NCBI GenBank assembly: GCA_037179385.1
Contig: CM074193.1
Location: 42,936,846-43,000,845, forward strand
Length of the DNA stretch: 64,000 nucleotides
Reading direction: 5' to 3'
From: Holothuria scabra
Lineage: Eukaryota; Echinodermata; Holothuroidea; Aspidochirotida; Holothuriidae
Below are positions 24,531 through 36,522 of the stretch, piece after piece. Numbering within the stretch: position 1 is the first letter of the stretch; every line of letters starts with the position of its first letter. The notes under the pieces were generated by a model. The model was not told the origin of the DNA. It saw only the letters and a list, made by a program, of their open reading frames with translations, and did no database searches. Both the position numbers and the translations under genes were made by a program.

Positions 24531-24599
24531 TTGGCAAAATTCGAAGTCCTGGACCGGGATGTTTAATGCTACCATACGCGAACACATGGACACTGCAGG

Positions 24600-27487
24600 T
24601 AATGGCGTAGCTACGGGGGGGGGGGGGGGGGGTCTGGATCCTCCCATGATATTGTCCAGCAGCCCCCAGTGAAATCGTAGATTTATAAAATGACATCAGA
24701 AAATAAAAATGTACGTAAATATGTAAATGTGACAACATTTTTTAAATTCGTAACCTTTTACTACTACTGTAGACACAGCGTCTGACAACTCTGGTCTAGA
24801 AAACTATTTTTACAAACGTATTTACAAACAAATGCCGGCACGATCTACTTGCAAACCTTTATGAGGAAAATAGTGCACAAAACGTACGGCTGTAACGAGT
24901 CTATTAATAATAAATCTTAGTACAAAGAACCTAACAAATTGCTCGAAATCTCAAAATCGGCGCGTGACCAATCAAAGATGCCAAAGCTTTTTTGTTTCTA
25001 TCAACAGAGACTTTAAATATGTCCAAATTTCTCTTTTCAAACCCGATAAAAATTGCAAAGTTTTTTGAACGTTATCCCCGTTGAGTTTGCGCTATAGGAT
25101 CGCAATGCATCATTGGAAATGTTTGAAAATGTGCCACCCATGGCAGAATATCCCCCCCCCCCCCCCGATCAGCGGGTGAAAATTGATTTCCCCAGAAAGC
25201 CAGAACTGTGAAAAAATTTGTGTGGACTAATTTGCTGAAAAAGTGCAAAAATTTAACGCGTACACATTTCCATAATTCAAAAAAGTTTAAAGAGGGTATG
25301 GGTCAATCCATCCTCAAGCCGAATTTTCTTCAACGGAAAGGTTGCAGATGGTCTTCGTTCTTGGAACTTGAGAGCTTTGCGAGCATGGCGAGGCTGACCT
25401 CAACTCAATCTGAAGGGCCAACTATGTATGTGTGATTGTGTAGAAATGCCGCATGACGAGCATTGTGATATTCTTCATCAGTGCCCGGCATAGCCTGCCT
25501 AGCGCCCCTATGGCCACAGTCCTCTTTAGGCTCAGATTGATTATTTCGTAGCGATGAGCTGGACACAAAAATTCGTCCGCCCCGCGGGGTATGCCCGGCA
25601 CGTCTTCCATGTTTGTCAGAGTATTTTTTTTTTCTTCAAAAGGGAAACTTTTTCAAAAACAAATTTGGAGCATTAACAATTTGTATTTCAATATCGGAGA
25701 AGTGTAATTTCATGTAATTTGGGGGTATACTGCTTGACATTTTACTCAACCTTAGCAAAATTTCATGAAAAATGAAAAATTTACAAAATATAGCGACACA
25801 TTTTGGCAGCTTACACGAAACATTTTTTATGGAAGGCGGAGAAAGGGTAGTTCACTCAAGCTCTCTCATTGAAGGGAAGTGTTAATAGCACCCCTTCTCA
25901 TTTTCAGTGGTGAAACCAAAATGTCAAATTGGGGGAGGAGGAAAAGTAAGGACAAAAGAAAATTTTGGGGCAAAAAATTTCACGCGCAACGCGAAATTGA
26001 GCCGGAAGCAAGCGCTGTTGCGGGCAAAACCACCAAAATTCCCGGAAGGGGGCAAACTCCAGGAATCACTGGGGTTTCAGGTTATTCTCTGGATGTAAAA
26101 TTAAGGCTCGGGAGAGGTATATTATTTACTTTCACCGTTTATCAAGTTCCTAAGTGACCAAAATGGAGGTCGAGGGACTGAGGGAAAGAACAAAATCTGA
26201 GAGGGGGAATCCCTCTCTCCCCCACGTGTAGCGCCGCCATTGCTAATTCTTTCAATACATTAATGAAGTCTGACAGTCTTTCGTCGGAAAAGTAAGAACA
26301 CGTGGTTTACATATGATTGCTTATTACCAGCAGGGGCCGCAATTGCGATCTCAATGAAAGCATTGAGGCACACATATCATGTTGTCCCCAATGATTCAGA
26401 CAGATAAGTAAAAACAACACTGTAGACAGAATAAACAAAATATAACATTGTGGTATACAGGTGAAGTTAGGGCTTCCAGAAAACGTCAATTTGAGTTTAT
26501 GTGTGTCAATGTGAGTGTGCGATCTGTTTGTTCGTTTGAGTATACGTGTGCGCTTGCGTTTGTAAGAATGAATTGCTCATAGACGATCCGTGACACGATC
26601 CAGGGCGGTTCGTCCGGCTGTTGGGTAATTTTTGCCCCAGGGATCCACACAGGGCCTACTAGATAGGCCTATACGCCCCTGATTTCCATGCAGGGACGAT
26701 CCTGTGTTATTGGTCAAACAAATATCTAGTCGGCTACGGTCATGCTAGGTCAGATGAGATAGGAAAACCACACAAAAAAGTTCACGTACGATTTATAAAA
26801 AGAACTTAGTCCTATGCATAGGGCACTCTTTGCGCAACGATCCTTTGCTCAATTCTCAATTCCAGTTTCTCTCGCTAAACTGGTCACATGACCTTTATGT
26901 TGGGTTTGCAAACGTAGAAACAAGAAAATCTGTCTTTGAGGCAGATTTTCTTTAACAGTTAAGCTTCAATTACTATGAAGTATACATTTATATCACTAAC
27001 ACTGTACCTGTTTCCGTAGTGAATGTACCAGATAAGTTTGCTATTACTGTATCTATGGTATTAAGAGTAGGATTTCGGCATACTTCCTAACCGGAAGTGG
27101 TAGCTCTGCTTAACTACAAACTGAACTATACACACTATGGGTGTAGTAAGTCAATTGTATAAGCCACTCAAGGCGTATTGGTACGTGTGACTTAAAGAAA
27201 CGTTCGGATAGAGTGGTACAAAATTTCAGGATATTAAGCGTCAAATGGTATTCTAAATGTGTACGTTACCTCGAGCCGTACTCCATGAAAAAATCGCCTC
27301 TTTAGGACATCAATCTCGGATTCTACAAACGAGAATGAAGGGTTAACGTCCAACCAGCCATGCTTCACAAGCAACAAATCATTCGAACAACACACTAGTG
27401 TTTTAGATGATATCTTGTATCAGAAAGGCTGAACGTTTTGTGTTGTACTTTTGTAACAATTTTTATTGCTTCTGGCTGTAATTGAAA
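24600..27487. other. Intergenic sequence upstream of the first Ig gene
   Basis: GCGTAGCTACG plus 18 G (24615-24632) and a long C run near 25150 are further poly-G family traces. Short ORFs at 25.2-26.2 kb show no family resemblance. The last few hundred bases before 27488 should hold the Ig gene promoter, but I cannot point to a specific TATA or initiator element. Confidence 0.5.
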
Positions 27488-29386
27488 ATGATGTATTTCC
27501 AGGGTAAGCTGTGCTCTTTTCTTCTCTGTCTGATAAATGCAGTCGGCTTCGGATATACTTTATCTTTCATATCGATTGGACCGACAAATCAAACTGTCGG
27601 TACTGGTGAAACTGCTCGGTTTCGGTGTCGAATCGAGGTACCACCCCCGATATCGGATTATTCCATCAAATGGTTGCGCCGAGGGAACACAATCATTAGT
27701 ACTAATCGTGAAGTTAACAGAAATATTGTTAGTGGAGGACGGTACTCGGTTATAGGTGACGATGAAAACGATTACGACTTGCAAATAACCGGAGCCAAAC
27801 CGTTCGACGGTGCGATGTTCCAATGTCAAGTCGAGCAAACAAGCAGTAGGGAAACAGACACATCGGACACCGTCTTTTTAACGGTGCATTACCCACCCAT
27901 TGTAGCCAACTTACGATGCACCCCAAGCATATCGGAAATCATAGTTGAGGTTGGTCAAAGTATTGAACCGTCCTGCAGGATTGATAGGGCGGAGCCACCG
28001 CCAACACTGCTCTGGATGACGGAGGATCGACAAAACATTACCAACGCTTGGAAAGACCCTAATTTTAGAGAGATCATACTTTTGAAGTTTGCGCGAAATG
28101 TGTCCATTGAAGATAACGGTAAGAGCTTCATATGTGTGCTCTATCATCCATTGTTATTGGAAACTTCAGAATGTCGAGTTGGTCCTCTAAACGTTTATCA
28201 CCCCCCAGTAAACACCACGATAACGCCACAAAACGCCACATTTCTTGAGGGTGACGACGTCCATCTTGCCTGTTCCGCTGACGTTAATCCCACAAATGAC
28301 GTCCGATTTACGTGGGCTTCAGATCCACAGTTCATGGGAAGAAATATCACCGCAAGAAGTTCTCTTCATTTCAATAATGTACCGCTTAGTCTAAACGGAA
28401 CGGTCATATCCTGCAATGCTACAAGCAGGCTTGGATACAGCTCTACTACTATAATGGTGGAGGTTCTCCCTAGGGCAACTCAGCCCCCAAAGGTGCTCCC
28501 TACAAAAGATCGTGTCATAGACACTTCGCCCACTAAGAAACCTGGGGACAATCTCCCCAATACGTACTTAATCGCTTTCATTTTGATAGGAGTAATCTTT
28601 GTTTTGTTAATTGCGGTGGTTGTTATCTTAGTTATTGGGCGAAAATGGCGGGAACCAGTTATTATTTTGGACGTCAACGAGGAACTAGCCCGACGTTCTT
28701 TGTCCGGCGGAGGAAGCTTAGTCCTGGGTTCTAATTCGCACATAATTGTTCACCAAACTCCAAACAGCGAACGGCATTTATTTCAAATTCACCAGGGCCA
28801 GAGGGACAACTACAGTATAACTTCCGTCGATACGGCTAGATCTCGCACCGAAGAATATCCGAGCGACCCGAAAAAAGCAGCTAAGATAGAAGGAACTGAA
28901 TTTCACCGTTCAGCTCATTCTTCGAGACGCAATTCTATCGGATCGGACTGTGCCAGCTCCCATTACGAAAGGTCTATATGTGGTGATAGTCGGCCAAGCA
29001 CACCGACGCGGTCACATGACCCTCTACCGCCAGTACCCCACGACTCTGTTCAGATGACTTCATTAGCTACTAACTCAGCTTCGGATAAAATAATTGCACT
29101 TGAAGACACTGAACATCATGCCGATAAAAATTACTACATGAATACAACTGCAAAGAAACCCAACGAAAACGGTACCCAGAGTTCGGACGTGCCTGCAAAG
29201 CGGGACTCTGGTGAACACAAATATGAGGACCTTACACCAGTATCCAAGAGAAAGTTGTACGATAAAGAAATAGAGACTGGTGAGGAGGATTTTCCGGAAG
29301 ACGACAGGCCAAGAGTAACACCAGAAAAGCAGCTGGGTAAAGGGAAAGACGACTTGCTTCTCAAACTGTACACCACTCAAACATAA
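27488..29386 (+). CDS. Intronless three-Ig-domain type I membrane receptor (632 aa)
   Basis: A single ORF of 632 residues from ATG 27488; the next codon is also ATG. A hydrophobic signal peptide spans about residues 1-24 (KLCSFLLCLINAVG). Three Ig domains follow, each with the Cys-Trp-Cys core: Ig1 C47-W62-C113 (DGAMFQCQ, V-like), Ig2 C163-W176-C216 and Ig3 C262-W276-C309. Ig2 has an extra pair, C144 and C229, and domains are linked by VHYPP and VYHPP motifs typical of adhesion IgSF proteins. Eight N-glycosylation sequons are visible. A short stalk leads to a transmembrane helix at about 360-384, then a GRKWREP stop-transfer and a roughly 248-residue tail. The tail has SRRNS and PLPPVP stretches, a Grb2-type YMN site in NYYMNT, and KYEDL. 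The family role would be cell-surface adhesion or signalling; the ligand is unknown. A TTTCCAG just after the ATG could be a splice acceptor, so the true N-terminus might come from an upstream exon. It is paralogous to 53665-55689. Confidence 0.9.
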   Translation: MMYFQGKLCSFLLCLINAVGFGYTLSFISIGPTNQTVGTGETARFRCRIEVPPPISDYSIKWLRRGNTIISTNREVNRNIVSGGRYSVIGDDENDYDLQITGAKPFDGAMFQCQVEQTSSRETDTSDTVFLTVHYPPIVANLRCTPSISEIIVEVGQSIEPSCRIDRAEPPPTLLWMTEDRQNITNAWKDPNFREIILLKFARNVSIEDNGKSFICVLYHPLLLETSECRVGPLNVYHPPVNTTITPQNATFLEGDDVHLACSADVNPTNDVRFTWASDPQFMGRNITARSSLHFNNVPLSLNGTVISCNATSRLGYSSTTIMVEVLPRATQPPKVLPTKDRVIDTSPTKKPGDNLPNTYLIAFILIGVIFVLLIAVVVILVIGRKWREPVIILDVNEELARRSLSGGGSLVLGSNSHIIVHQTPNSERHLFQIHQGQRDNYSITSVDTARSRTEEYPSDPKKAAKIEGTEFHRSAHSSRRNSIGSDCASSHYERSICGDSRPSTPTRSHDPLPPVPHDSVQMTSLATNSASDKIIALEDTEHHADKNYYMNTTAKKPNENGTQSSDVPAKRDSGEHKYEDLTPVSKRKLYDKEIETGEEDFPEDDRPRVTPEKQLGKGKDDLLLKLYTTQT

Positions 29387-29856
29387 ATAGGTTTATTTTG
29401 GATTTCGGGCCAGTAATTGTGTCATAAAAGGGAGTAAGCTCACAAGGAGGAGTGGGGGTAGAATGGTAGATAATGAAATACTTTCATTTCAGGAGCGTAG
29501 TAATGGGGGGGGGGGGGTTTCTGTAATACTTTTTCATGGTGATTAAATATGTTTTAGTTTGCTTTTAGATGGTTGCCTGGTTACCTATCTTTGCTACCTT
29601 CAAATGTCTCTTTTCATCATTTATAATTTCAAAAGATCACAAATTTTATGAACTATGACCGGCTCGTTAACTGTATCAGTTACGAAAACCTGTTGTTTCA
29701 GAGCCCATTTTATTTGTCTAATTTTGTGGTTACTTTCATTCGTGTGGTTACCCCTGAGACTGTGATTTGTGTGATTGCTATCATAAGTGTAATTAATGTC
29801 ACGTGGTTAGCATTGGGCCTTCTTGTACTTGTACCAATGGTGTAATTGCCAGCGTG
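29387..29856. other. 3' flank of the first Ig gene
   Basis: It presumably contains the 3' UTR. An ATTAAA at about 29543 is a possible polyadenylation signal. A G tract after GCGTAGTAATG (about 29505-29517) marks a poly-G family fragment. No ORF of interest. Confidence 0.4.
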
Positions 29857-30342
29857 TGTAACAACCACTTTTGTGACAATACCGCAAATGTCACACTCAG
29901 TCACTTTTGTCACAAGCAGGGTTTATATCACTTTAAACAGCCATTAACAACTTTTATCACAAGCATCGCACTTTTCTGTCACAGGTAGGGTATATTAAAT
30001 CACTCTTTTCACACTAATCGCCCCCTTTTTTCACAACAAGGCTTATCATTTTCCATAATCATCGCCAATCATCATTGTCACTATTTTGACAAGAATTATA
30101 ACAAAAGTAGAGGACTGTTGGGACAAATCTCGTTTTTGGCAAAAGTGGGCCATGATTGTGATTGTAGAGAGTTTTCACGTTACGTCACAACTGGAAAGCC
30201 ACGCCCCTGCCAGGCAAAATTCAGCAGTGATCTGATGCGACCGCCACAGGTTCTCAGCTAGCTGTACTAAATGCGTACTACATAGATTTTGTACAGTCAA
30301 ATGTGTGACAAAATTGATGTTGTGACAAAAGTGGTTATTACA
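29857..30342. mobile_element. 486-bp MITE with TGTAAYAACCACTTTTGT inverted ends
   Basis: The left end TGTAACAACCACTTTTGTGA and the inverse of the right end (ACAAAAGTGGTTATTACA) match well. The CACTTTTGTCACAA motif recurs inside the left half. No ORF. Confidence 0.7.
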
Positions 30343-30354
30343 GTCGTTTTATTT

Positions 30355-30665
30355 CAAGGGCGGATAAGGAAATTTGTTATGGGGGGGGGGGGGGAGGGCA
30401 AACTCAACTTGCGACCAAGACGTTTTACATAGTATCAGGGGATGTCGTGCAAAAATATTTTTTTTTGGGGGGGGGGGGCATGAGAAGTGGTGACTGACTG
30501 CCCGAAAGACTATGTAAGCGGAGGGCCACCATCGGTTGGCGCGGAGTGTACAGAAAATTTTGAAAAATCGCGACCTCTCAGATAGCCGGAAATTGCATTT
30601 GCCAGGCAGTCGTTATTTTGAGCCTTCCTTTGCAAAAAAATTTTCATTTTAATAAAAAGAAAAAT
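30355..30665 (+). repeat. Poly-G hAT-like family fragment with R1 segment
   Basis: AAGGGCGGATAAGGAA and TTATG plus a long G run are followed by a second G run at about 30467, then CCCGAAAGACTATGTAAGCG, GGCCACCATCGGTTGGCGCG and GCCGGAAATTGCATTTG. The order is the same as in the other members. Confidence 0.65.
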
Positions 30666-30777
30666 GATCAAATTGCAAAATGATCAGAAAATTACCAGAT
30701 AAAATGTACTGGATCCTTCACAGGACGATGTGACATTTTATCATTTTCTTTGTCGCAAAGTAGAATCTCCGTTAAAA

Positions 30778-31350
30778 AGAATACACCAGAACCAAATTTT
30801 TGTTTAATATGTTAAAGACGAGCATATTCTAAGCACTCTGGTGAAGTTTTCATTCATTTCCCATGTTCGGTTCTCGAGATACTAGCAATTGAAGTTGACA
30901 CATTTTCTACAAAAAGTAAACGAACCGAGCATGTGCGATGTCATGTATTCATATTGATGGTCAATGTTTTGTTTTGTTTTTATTTATTTTTGATCCTGCT
31001 GTTTGACTTTGAATTGATTAGGGATGCTGTCTTGCCCCTAAGGCAAATTAAGTTATTAAACTTCCATTGCACGGGATGCACTTATGGTAACAACATACCA
31101 CAGTTAAGTTGTATAAATATGGTGTTAAATTTTAGAGAAAAACAACTAAACATTGTCCATCAATGTGAACACATGACATCACGCCTACTTGTTGCAAGTT
31201 CACTCTTTGTAGAAAATATGTCAACTTCAATTCTAATATCTCGAGAACCAAACATGGGAAATTAGTAAAAATTTAACCAGTAAGCTATGCCTAGAATATG
31301 TTCCTCTGCAAAATATCAAACGTTAATTTGGTTCTGGACTTTTTTGTTTC
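30778..31350. mobile_element. 570-bp element with about 190-bp inverted ends
   Basis: Left TTTCCCATGTTCGGTTCTCG and GAAGTTGACACATTTTCTAC have inverted partners near 31200-31260 (TCGAGAACCAAACATGGGAA, ATGTCAACTTCAATT). CCAGAACCAAAT occurs near both ends. A related, more diverged element lies at about 59880-60420. The 110-codon ORF at 30933-31265 falls inside and reads across the inverted arm, so it is not taken as a gene. Confidence 0.7.
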
Positions 31351-32075
31351 GAGGAGCTGAACACCCGCGTGAAAATAAATTGAAATCATGACTTTCGAAT
31401 CATATTAATTCATATGACCAGTGGTCGAGTGAGCCTGTAAACTTCAACCGGCCGCACAGACGCGTTGAACTACCAACACCAATAACAGTACTGATTCAGT
31501 ACTGCTATTGGTGCTGGTAGCGCCATTAACGCTCCTGTGCGGCCGGTACTGCGCCAAAATTTTGATACAATTACGAACTATATCCTTGACAATTACGCAT
31601 TATACTTCATAAAAAATATACATTTGTATGAGATAGAAGGCTGGGATAGTTTGCCCATATTAAAAGGGCTACTTTTTATTCATGTCATATCGAATAACGT
31701 TATTTTTGGAAAATTGAGACCATGCTTTGGAAACGTTGGGGGGGGGGGGGGGAAGTGCCCTCCGTGCCCCTATGGCGAGCCGCTAATGTTTTATTTCAAT
31801 CACCTTATCATTTGTATGACTTCTATATCACTGTGTGATTACTCACTTGTTTGCTTTTAATAATATTGACATTGATCATTTTGAAGTTTGAACATAAAAG
31901 AACGTAGGCCTATTTGTTGCAAAAGCGTATGCTAACGTCATATTCCCAGCTAATATTTCAGGACCCAGCAGTTAAAAACATGGGCGAAGGAGTAAACAAA
32001 ACTTCTGAAAAAAAAAACTTTTCACAGGTTGGGCGAAGTAAATTTTTGGTTACAAAAATCGTCGTGTTCTGAATT
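31350..32075. other. Intergenic sequence
   Basis: A near-palindrome lies around 31448-31545: CGGCCGCACAG at the left, CTGTGCGGCCGG at the right, with the CAATAACAGTACTGATTCAG / AGTACTGCTATTG centre. A G run follows at about 31739. No gene is visible. Confidence 0.45.
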
Positions 32076-32087
32076 ACGTCATGGGCC

Positions 32088-32337
32088 CGACCGCGTGTTT
32101 GGTCTAACGGTAAAAGCATCTGCCTCTCACGCGGAGGGCCCGGGTTCTATTCCCGGGTCGAGTCATACCAAATACTCTAAAAATGGAACCTACTGCGGTG
32201 TAAGTGATGCTCCGCATAAGCAATGGGGTAGGGAAAACAAGCCAGTGAGCCACAACTGGAAAAATGGCCGTGACCGGCTCGAATTCAACCAATAGGTTGG
32301 AAACTGGGCTGTAAAACTCCATCTAACTAACTAACTA
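32088..32337 (+). mobile_element. Complete tRNA-derived SINE with 12-bp target duplication
   Basis: ACGTCATGGGCC flanks the element exactly (32076-32087 and 32338-32349). The head is tRNA-like: A box GTCTAACGGTAAAAGC, the run TGCCTCTCACGCGG that resembles a Glu(CTC) anticodon arm, and B box GGGTTCTATTCC. A conserved body follows (GGAACCTACTGCGG, GGGTAGGGAAAACAAGCCAG) and a (CTAA)n tail. It is related to copies at 39794-40042, 44690-44870, 48795-49075 and 62785-63000. The 88-codon ORF inside is incidental. Confidence 0.92.
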
Positions 32338-32693
32338 ACGTCATGGGCCTAGATATTTCATTTCGACGAGTGAACCTTTTATTCCGCTCACCAAGTGGCC
32401 AGTTAGTTTCAAGATTTTGTCGAGGTCAGTTGCATCACCCTCGTTGGAAAATAACTTTATTTGTGCAGATGCACTCAGCTATCTTGTATAGCAGCTAGAC
32501 GGATCCAAACACTGAGAGTACTTTGTAAATATGACACTGAGCAATTGAAATCATCATTCTTTGTTCAAGCCTTTTCTAGAGGTGTGCATGACGGGTGTTT
32601 TTTTTTTTTTAAATCGTCGTATTGCCTGGACGTAAACTAAGGGCAGAGAGGAGGAAAATTTGCCGTCTCTTGGCGACATTTAAATGAACCTCT

Positions 32694-32953
32694 TATAGAC
32701 GAATCCGATCAGCGCTTGTGTTTAGTGACTGTTGGCAGCCATTAGTGGGGTCAACCAACGTGAAATAGTCTTCATTTATTGTCTACATGAATTTCAAACC
32801 CTTAAATTCAGTAATATTAAATAAATCAAGATACAATTTAGTGTTTAGCCATCCATGATACAGTAAAGCAAGAAATTCGAAAGATTTAAAGTAATGGACC
32901 CCAGTTATGTCCGACTAAAATCAGACATACTTGACTGTCCGGATTCGTCTATA
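32694..32953. mobile_element. 260-bp MITE with TATAGACGAATCCG inverted ends
   Basis: A perfect 14-bp terminal inverted repeat: TATAGACGAATCCG at the start and CGGATTCGTCTATA at the end. A stray terminus of this type (GGCCGGATTCGTCTA) lies near 34560. No ORF. Confidence 0.8.
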
Positions 32954-35145
32954 AAAGCATGGTGACATTTGGGGTTACGGCAGGGCAAGCATATGAAACA
33001 GGATGCGGAACTGGCACGTATCCAGATAAGATACTGAAGACGGGGTAAAAAAGAACGGGAGAAATATTTTGTAGGGGTTCATTCTAAAATGCATTAAAAA
33101 TATAACGATAATGTTGGTCTTCAAATGGTGGGGGGGGGGGGGGGGGCAAAATTTTCCAAGGGTTTGTCCCATTGTCTACTCTTAACTATGGTTCACTAAG
33201 TTGTTGGTTGTCGAGATGAAATGTAGAACTCTGTTGTAGAGGGACCGTTTTGAAGGCAAAATGGAATTGGTATTAATAATGTTGTCTCAGTACTAAAAAG
33301 TTTTTTAGCATCTTATTTAGGATGCCGTTTCAAAACGTTTTGGGAGGTCCGATGTATACTTGCCCATGCACGTTACAAGCCGCAACTAACAATGCAAGTA
33401 ATAATATAACTCTGATTGTTGAATTGCGCTCTACAAATCATCATAATTGACTACTGATGATCATAAAGTTGGAATAAATGAGACTTGAAATACAATTGAT
33501 AAATCTGTAAAATTTGGGGTTGGCTTATTTTCATGACATCATATGAACATATCATTACAATTCTGAAGTGTAAGATTGATGAAAACTTAGTATGAAGTAT
33601 ATTTTTGTATTTTTCAGTCTGGGAATAAATTGAAAAGCATGATTCTTGCAAGTTCAATTTTTTTTCTCAATGTGATGTACAAGACATTCAACTGTTTACA
33701 GGACCATGCTGGAAGGGACATTAAAATATTAGCAGGATCATGCGGGTAGGGATTCGCAGAGTGAGATAAAGCAACCACGAAAGGACAATTCCCAACAGAC
33801 AGCAGGCTCCTAGTTTTGATCCTAGTACTATTATCTTACAGCACGACAACGACAGGGCGATTTTTTCTTCATGTCTTGCAGTGAAGCAATTCCAGGGATT
33901 GAGTTCCGATACAGGGCGTGCAGACTTTGAAATTGATTGATCTCTATCCTGGAGAGGAGCTGACGGAGGAGGGGATCCCCTCCCCCTTCTGAAAAATTCA
34001 CATTAGGAGAGGGCTGGCATGCAAAATTGTGCTATATTTGATACATACTGAAGTATACTTAAATACATATGATGTGTCTGTTTTTCCCCCTCCGAACTGG
34101 ATCCGCCATTGTGAATGTGCTTAGTATAAATGACAAAATTGGTTGCTAAATCATTCTGTGGTAATATTTGAAAACATTTTAACATCAAAATTTGTCAACA
34201 AAGCCATAGATTCAATGGTATAGTATTATAGAATGGTGTAACCCTAAGTATTGTATCTTATTCATGTAAACCAAGGATGGTTTTAAATTACTTTCGTTGG
34301 TGGACCACAATTTTCCATCATATAAATCTCGTGGGCCACAAAAAAGCCCGTAAGCTTGTACAAGATTAGGAGTCCCCTTTCGAAATGATTAAACGAAATA
34401 CTAAGCTTGGGGCATAAGAACACCGTTTCCAGTCACCTTTATAGCAGGAATCGAAAATGCACTGTTTTGACGTACACAATCTAATAACAGGGGAGTAGAT
34501 CTGGTTTGTGGATGGAGGGGGGGGGGGTCCAAAAGCCGGCACCTCAGACCGTGTCCGTGGCCGGATTCGTCTAAAGGCAATCCACCCACACGAATGCGAT
34601 CGCACACCCGCTATGAACAACAAAGAAACACGCATGTTCACTCACACTGACACGCATATGGCTAGCTGGCTACTTCCATAAATAAGGGGCCAAATTTATG
34701 ACATTTTGAGTAAAAATTGGATATTGCATTAAAAATGAGAAGAAGTTATTTGCTAACTGAAAGATAATATCATTCCTCTGTAAATACACTGAAAATAAAG
34801 CATAATTGCATCACGAAAATAAAAATATTGGATTAAAATACATTTTATGTTTCACGTTTAAACGGCACATCAAAGCCAATTTGTAGAGTTTTATGCCATA
34901 TATCAGTATATCATGCAGCGTATGGGATAAATGTCTTTTTTAGTTTATATTTTGTTCATTACCATTGGTACATTTAAGTCAGTTGCAAATATTATGTTCA
35001 TTTTGGTTATTGCAATTTCATCAGGGTCTTGTGTATGACGGGAGAGCAATTTGGTGTCACGGGTAAAATATTTACACGAGAACTCAAGGCTTTCCAAAAA
35101 TCATACATGTTTAAGTCATTCATTCTTTTCCAAATCCAGAAACAA
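32954..35145. other. Intergenic sequence
   Basis: G runs at about 33129-33147 and 34515 are poly-G family traces. No supported exon or complete mobile element was recognised in the rest. Confidence 0.4.
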
Positions 35146-35523
35146 AATACTTATAACGGCTTCTTGAGTTGGTTCATGAAATTCAGCACTAATATTTTTT
35201 CAAAGCTGTTGAGTTTTCTTCACATACCAATGACAAATGATCAAACATAGACAATAACCATATCCTAAATGAAAATAATTGTTTTATGAGTGAGTACTTC
35301 ATGGCTCAACTCGGTTTTCGAAAATTCGTGACCGGACACCTTTTTAAATTACACACAAAACCGTTACAAATCAGGACACAACAAAATTCAAAATTTTAAC
35401 AGTTTCCGTAACTATTGAATATGAAACTTGACTAATAATACTAATTATAAGCATTTTCTTGTGGTAGTACTCTAAAACACTTTCATTTACTTATTGATAT
35501 TAACTCAATGAGCCCCTTTTAAA
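35146..35523 (+). mobile_element. TIR element, TTGAGTTGGTTCATGAAATT family, copy 1
   Basis: It matches 60744-61113 along its length: TTCATGAAATTCA, GTGAGTACTT, AAATTCGTGACCGGACAC, ATTTCAAAATTTTAAC-like sequence and a terminal TCAATGAGCCCCTTTTAAA. The ends are inverted (TTCATTGAG-type against CTCAATGAGCCCC). Confidence 0.7.
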
Positions 35524-36255
35524 TGTAGCAACACAGAATTGTTGGCCACGCATTCTTCAGTCTGCCATAATCACACAACCTGATTCACCTGTAAACGATA
35601 AAGTTTTTATTTACACATGAAACCCATGAACTCTGCTCCAATGCACTTGCTCAGCTAAGCATTTTAATGGCCAAACTTATTAGGAGAATATTACACGTGT
35701 ACAAAATGCAGAACATTAACTCAAACACAAAACAGCTTTCGATACACTTCAAAACAAAAAACACAGTGACAGTTACCTTTTTTTTTCATGTCAAGGCATT
35801 GGTGTCCCGTTTACACGTGAAACATGACACTATTCTGTAACACAAAATCCAAATGCAAAAAGTGAAAATGTTGTTTGGTACATTGTTTGTAAGGTACCGA
35901 CAGAAAGATGTATCTTAAGTTATTATTGGAAGATTAAATGTTAATCTTGATACAAAATCTGTTGTGAGAAACCATCACAATGTTCTGATCGGACACCAAA
36001 AACCATTGGCACCCATATTTATGCAAGGACCCACATACAAAATAAAGGTGGATTGTCCATTAATGCAGTACTATTGCGTTAAAATAGGCTAAAATTGACG
36101 TTTACCAGGAGCCTTGACAAATCTTTGTAACTGCAATGTTACAATTTGTTTATTTTCTGCCTGTTCAAGCTTTTTAATTCTGCCCGAATTATGAGAGGGG
36201 AAGGGGGACAAAACGATATTTTCCCCCAATATTTTCATTAGGGACGCCCCTGTCA

Positions 36256-36472
36256 TACACTCTAAAACCACTTTGGTCAACTATGCACCGGCCCAAACCA
36301 TGGTCAAATGGTTGACCCAAACGATTGTAAGAAGTCACCATTTTATTGTCAAATTTGACCATAAGTAGGTCACTTTTGAGCGATAATATAGTTAATGATT
36401 TGACCATAGTTTAGGTCGGCACGTAGTTGAACAAATCAATGTTCAAATTGACCATAGTCTTTTAAGAGTGTA
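36256..36472. mobile_element. 217-bp MITE with TACACTCT..TTGGTCAA inverted ends
   Basis: Left TACACTCTAAAACCACTTTG, then GTCAA, faces right TTGACCATAGTCTTTTAAGA followed by GTGTA. TTTGACCA or its inverse recurs through the interior. No ORF. Confidence 0.78.
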
Positions 36473-36522
36473 TGATACATCCAATACAGCGAGCGGACAA
36501 GGCGTACAGGTGCATATAGACA

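Noticed and set aside
24384..24738. Minus-strand ORFs with runs of prolines
   Set aside because: The proline runs are the translated G18 tract at 24615-24632, and the remainder is the fold-back arm.
30933..31265. 110-codon ORF
   Set aside because: It lies inside an inverted-repeat element and reads through one arm, so the sequence is explained by the repeat.
32101..32160. Functional tRNA-Glu gene
   Set aside because: A and B boxes are present, but the acceptor stem does not pair and the sequence continues into a SINE body with target duplications.
32029..32295. 88-codon ORF
   Set aside because: It coincides with the tRNA-derived SINE at 32088-32337.
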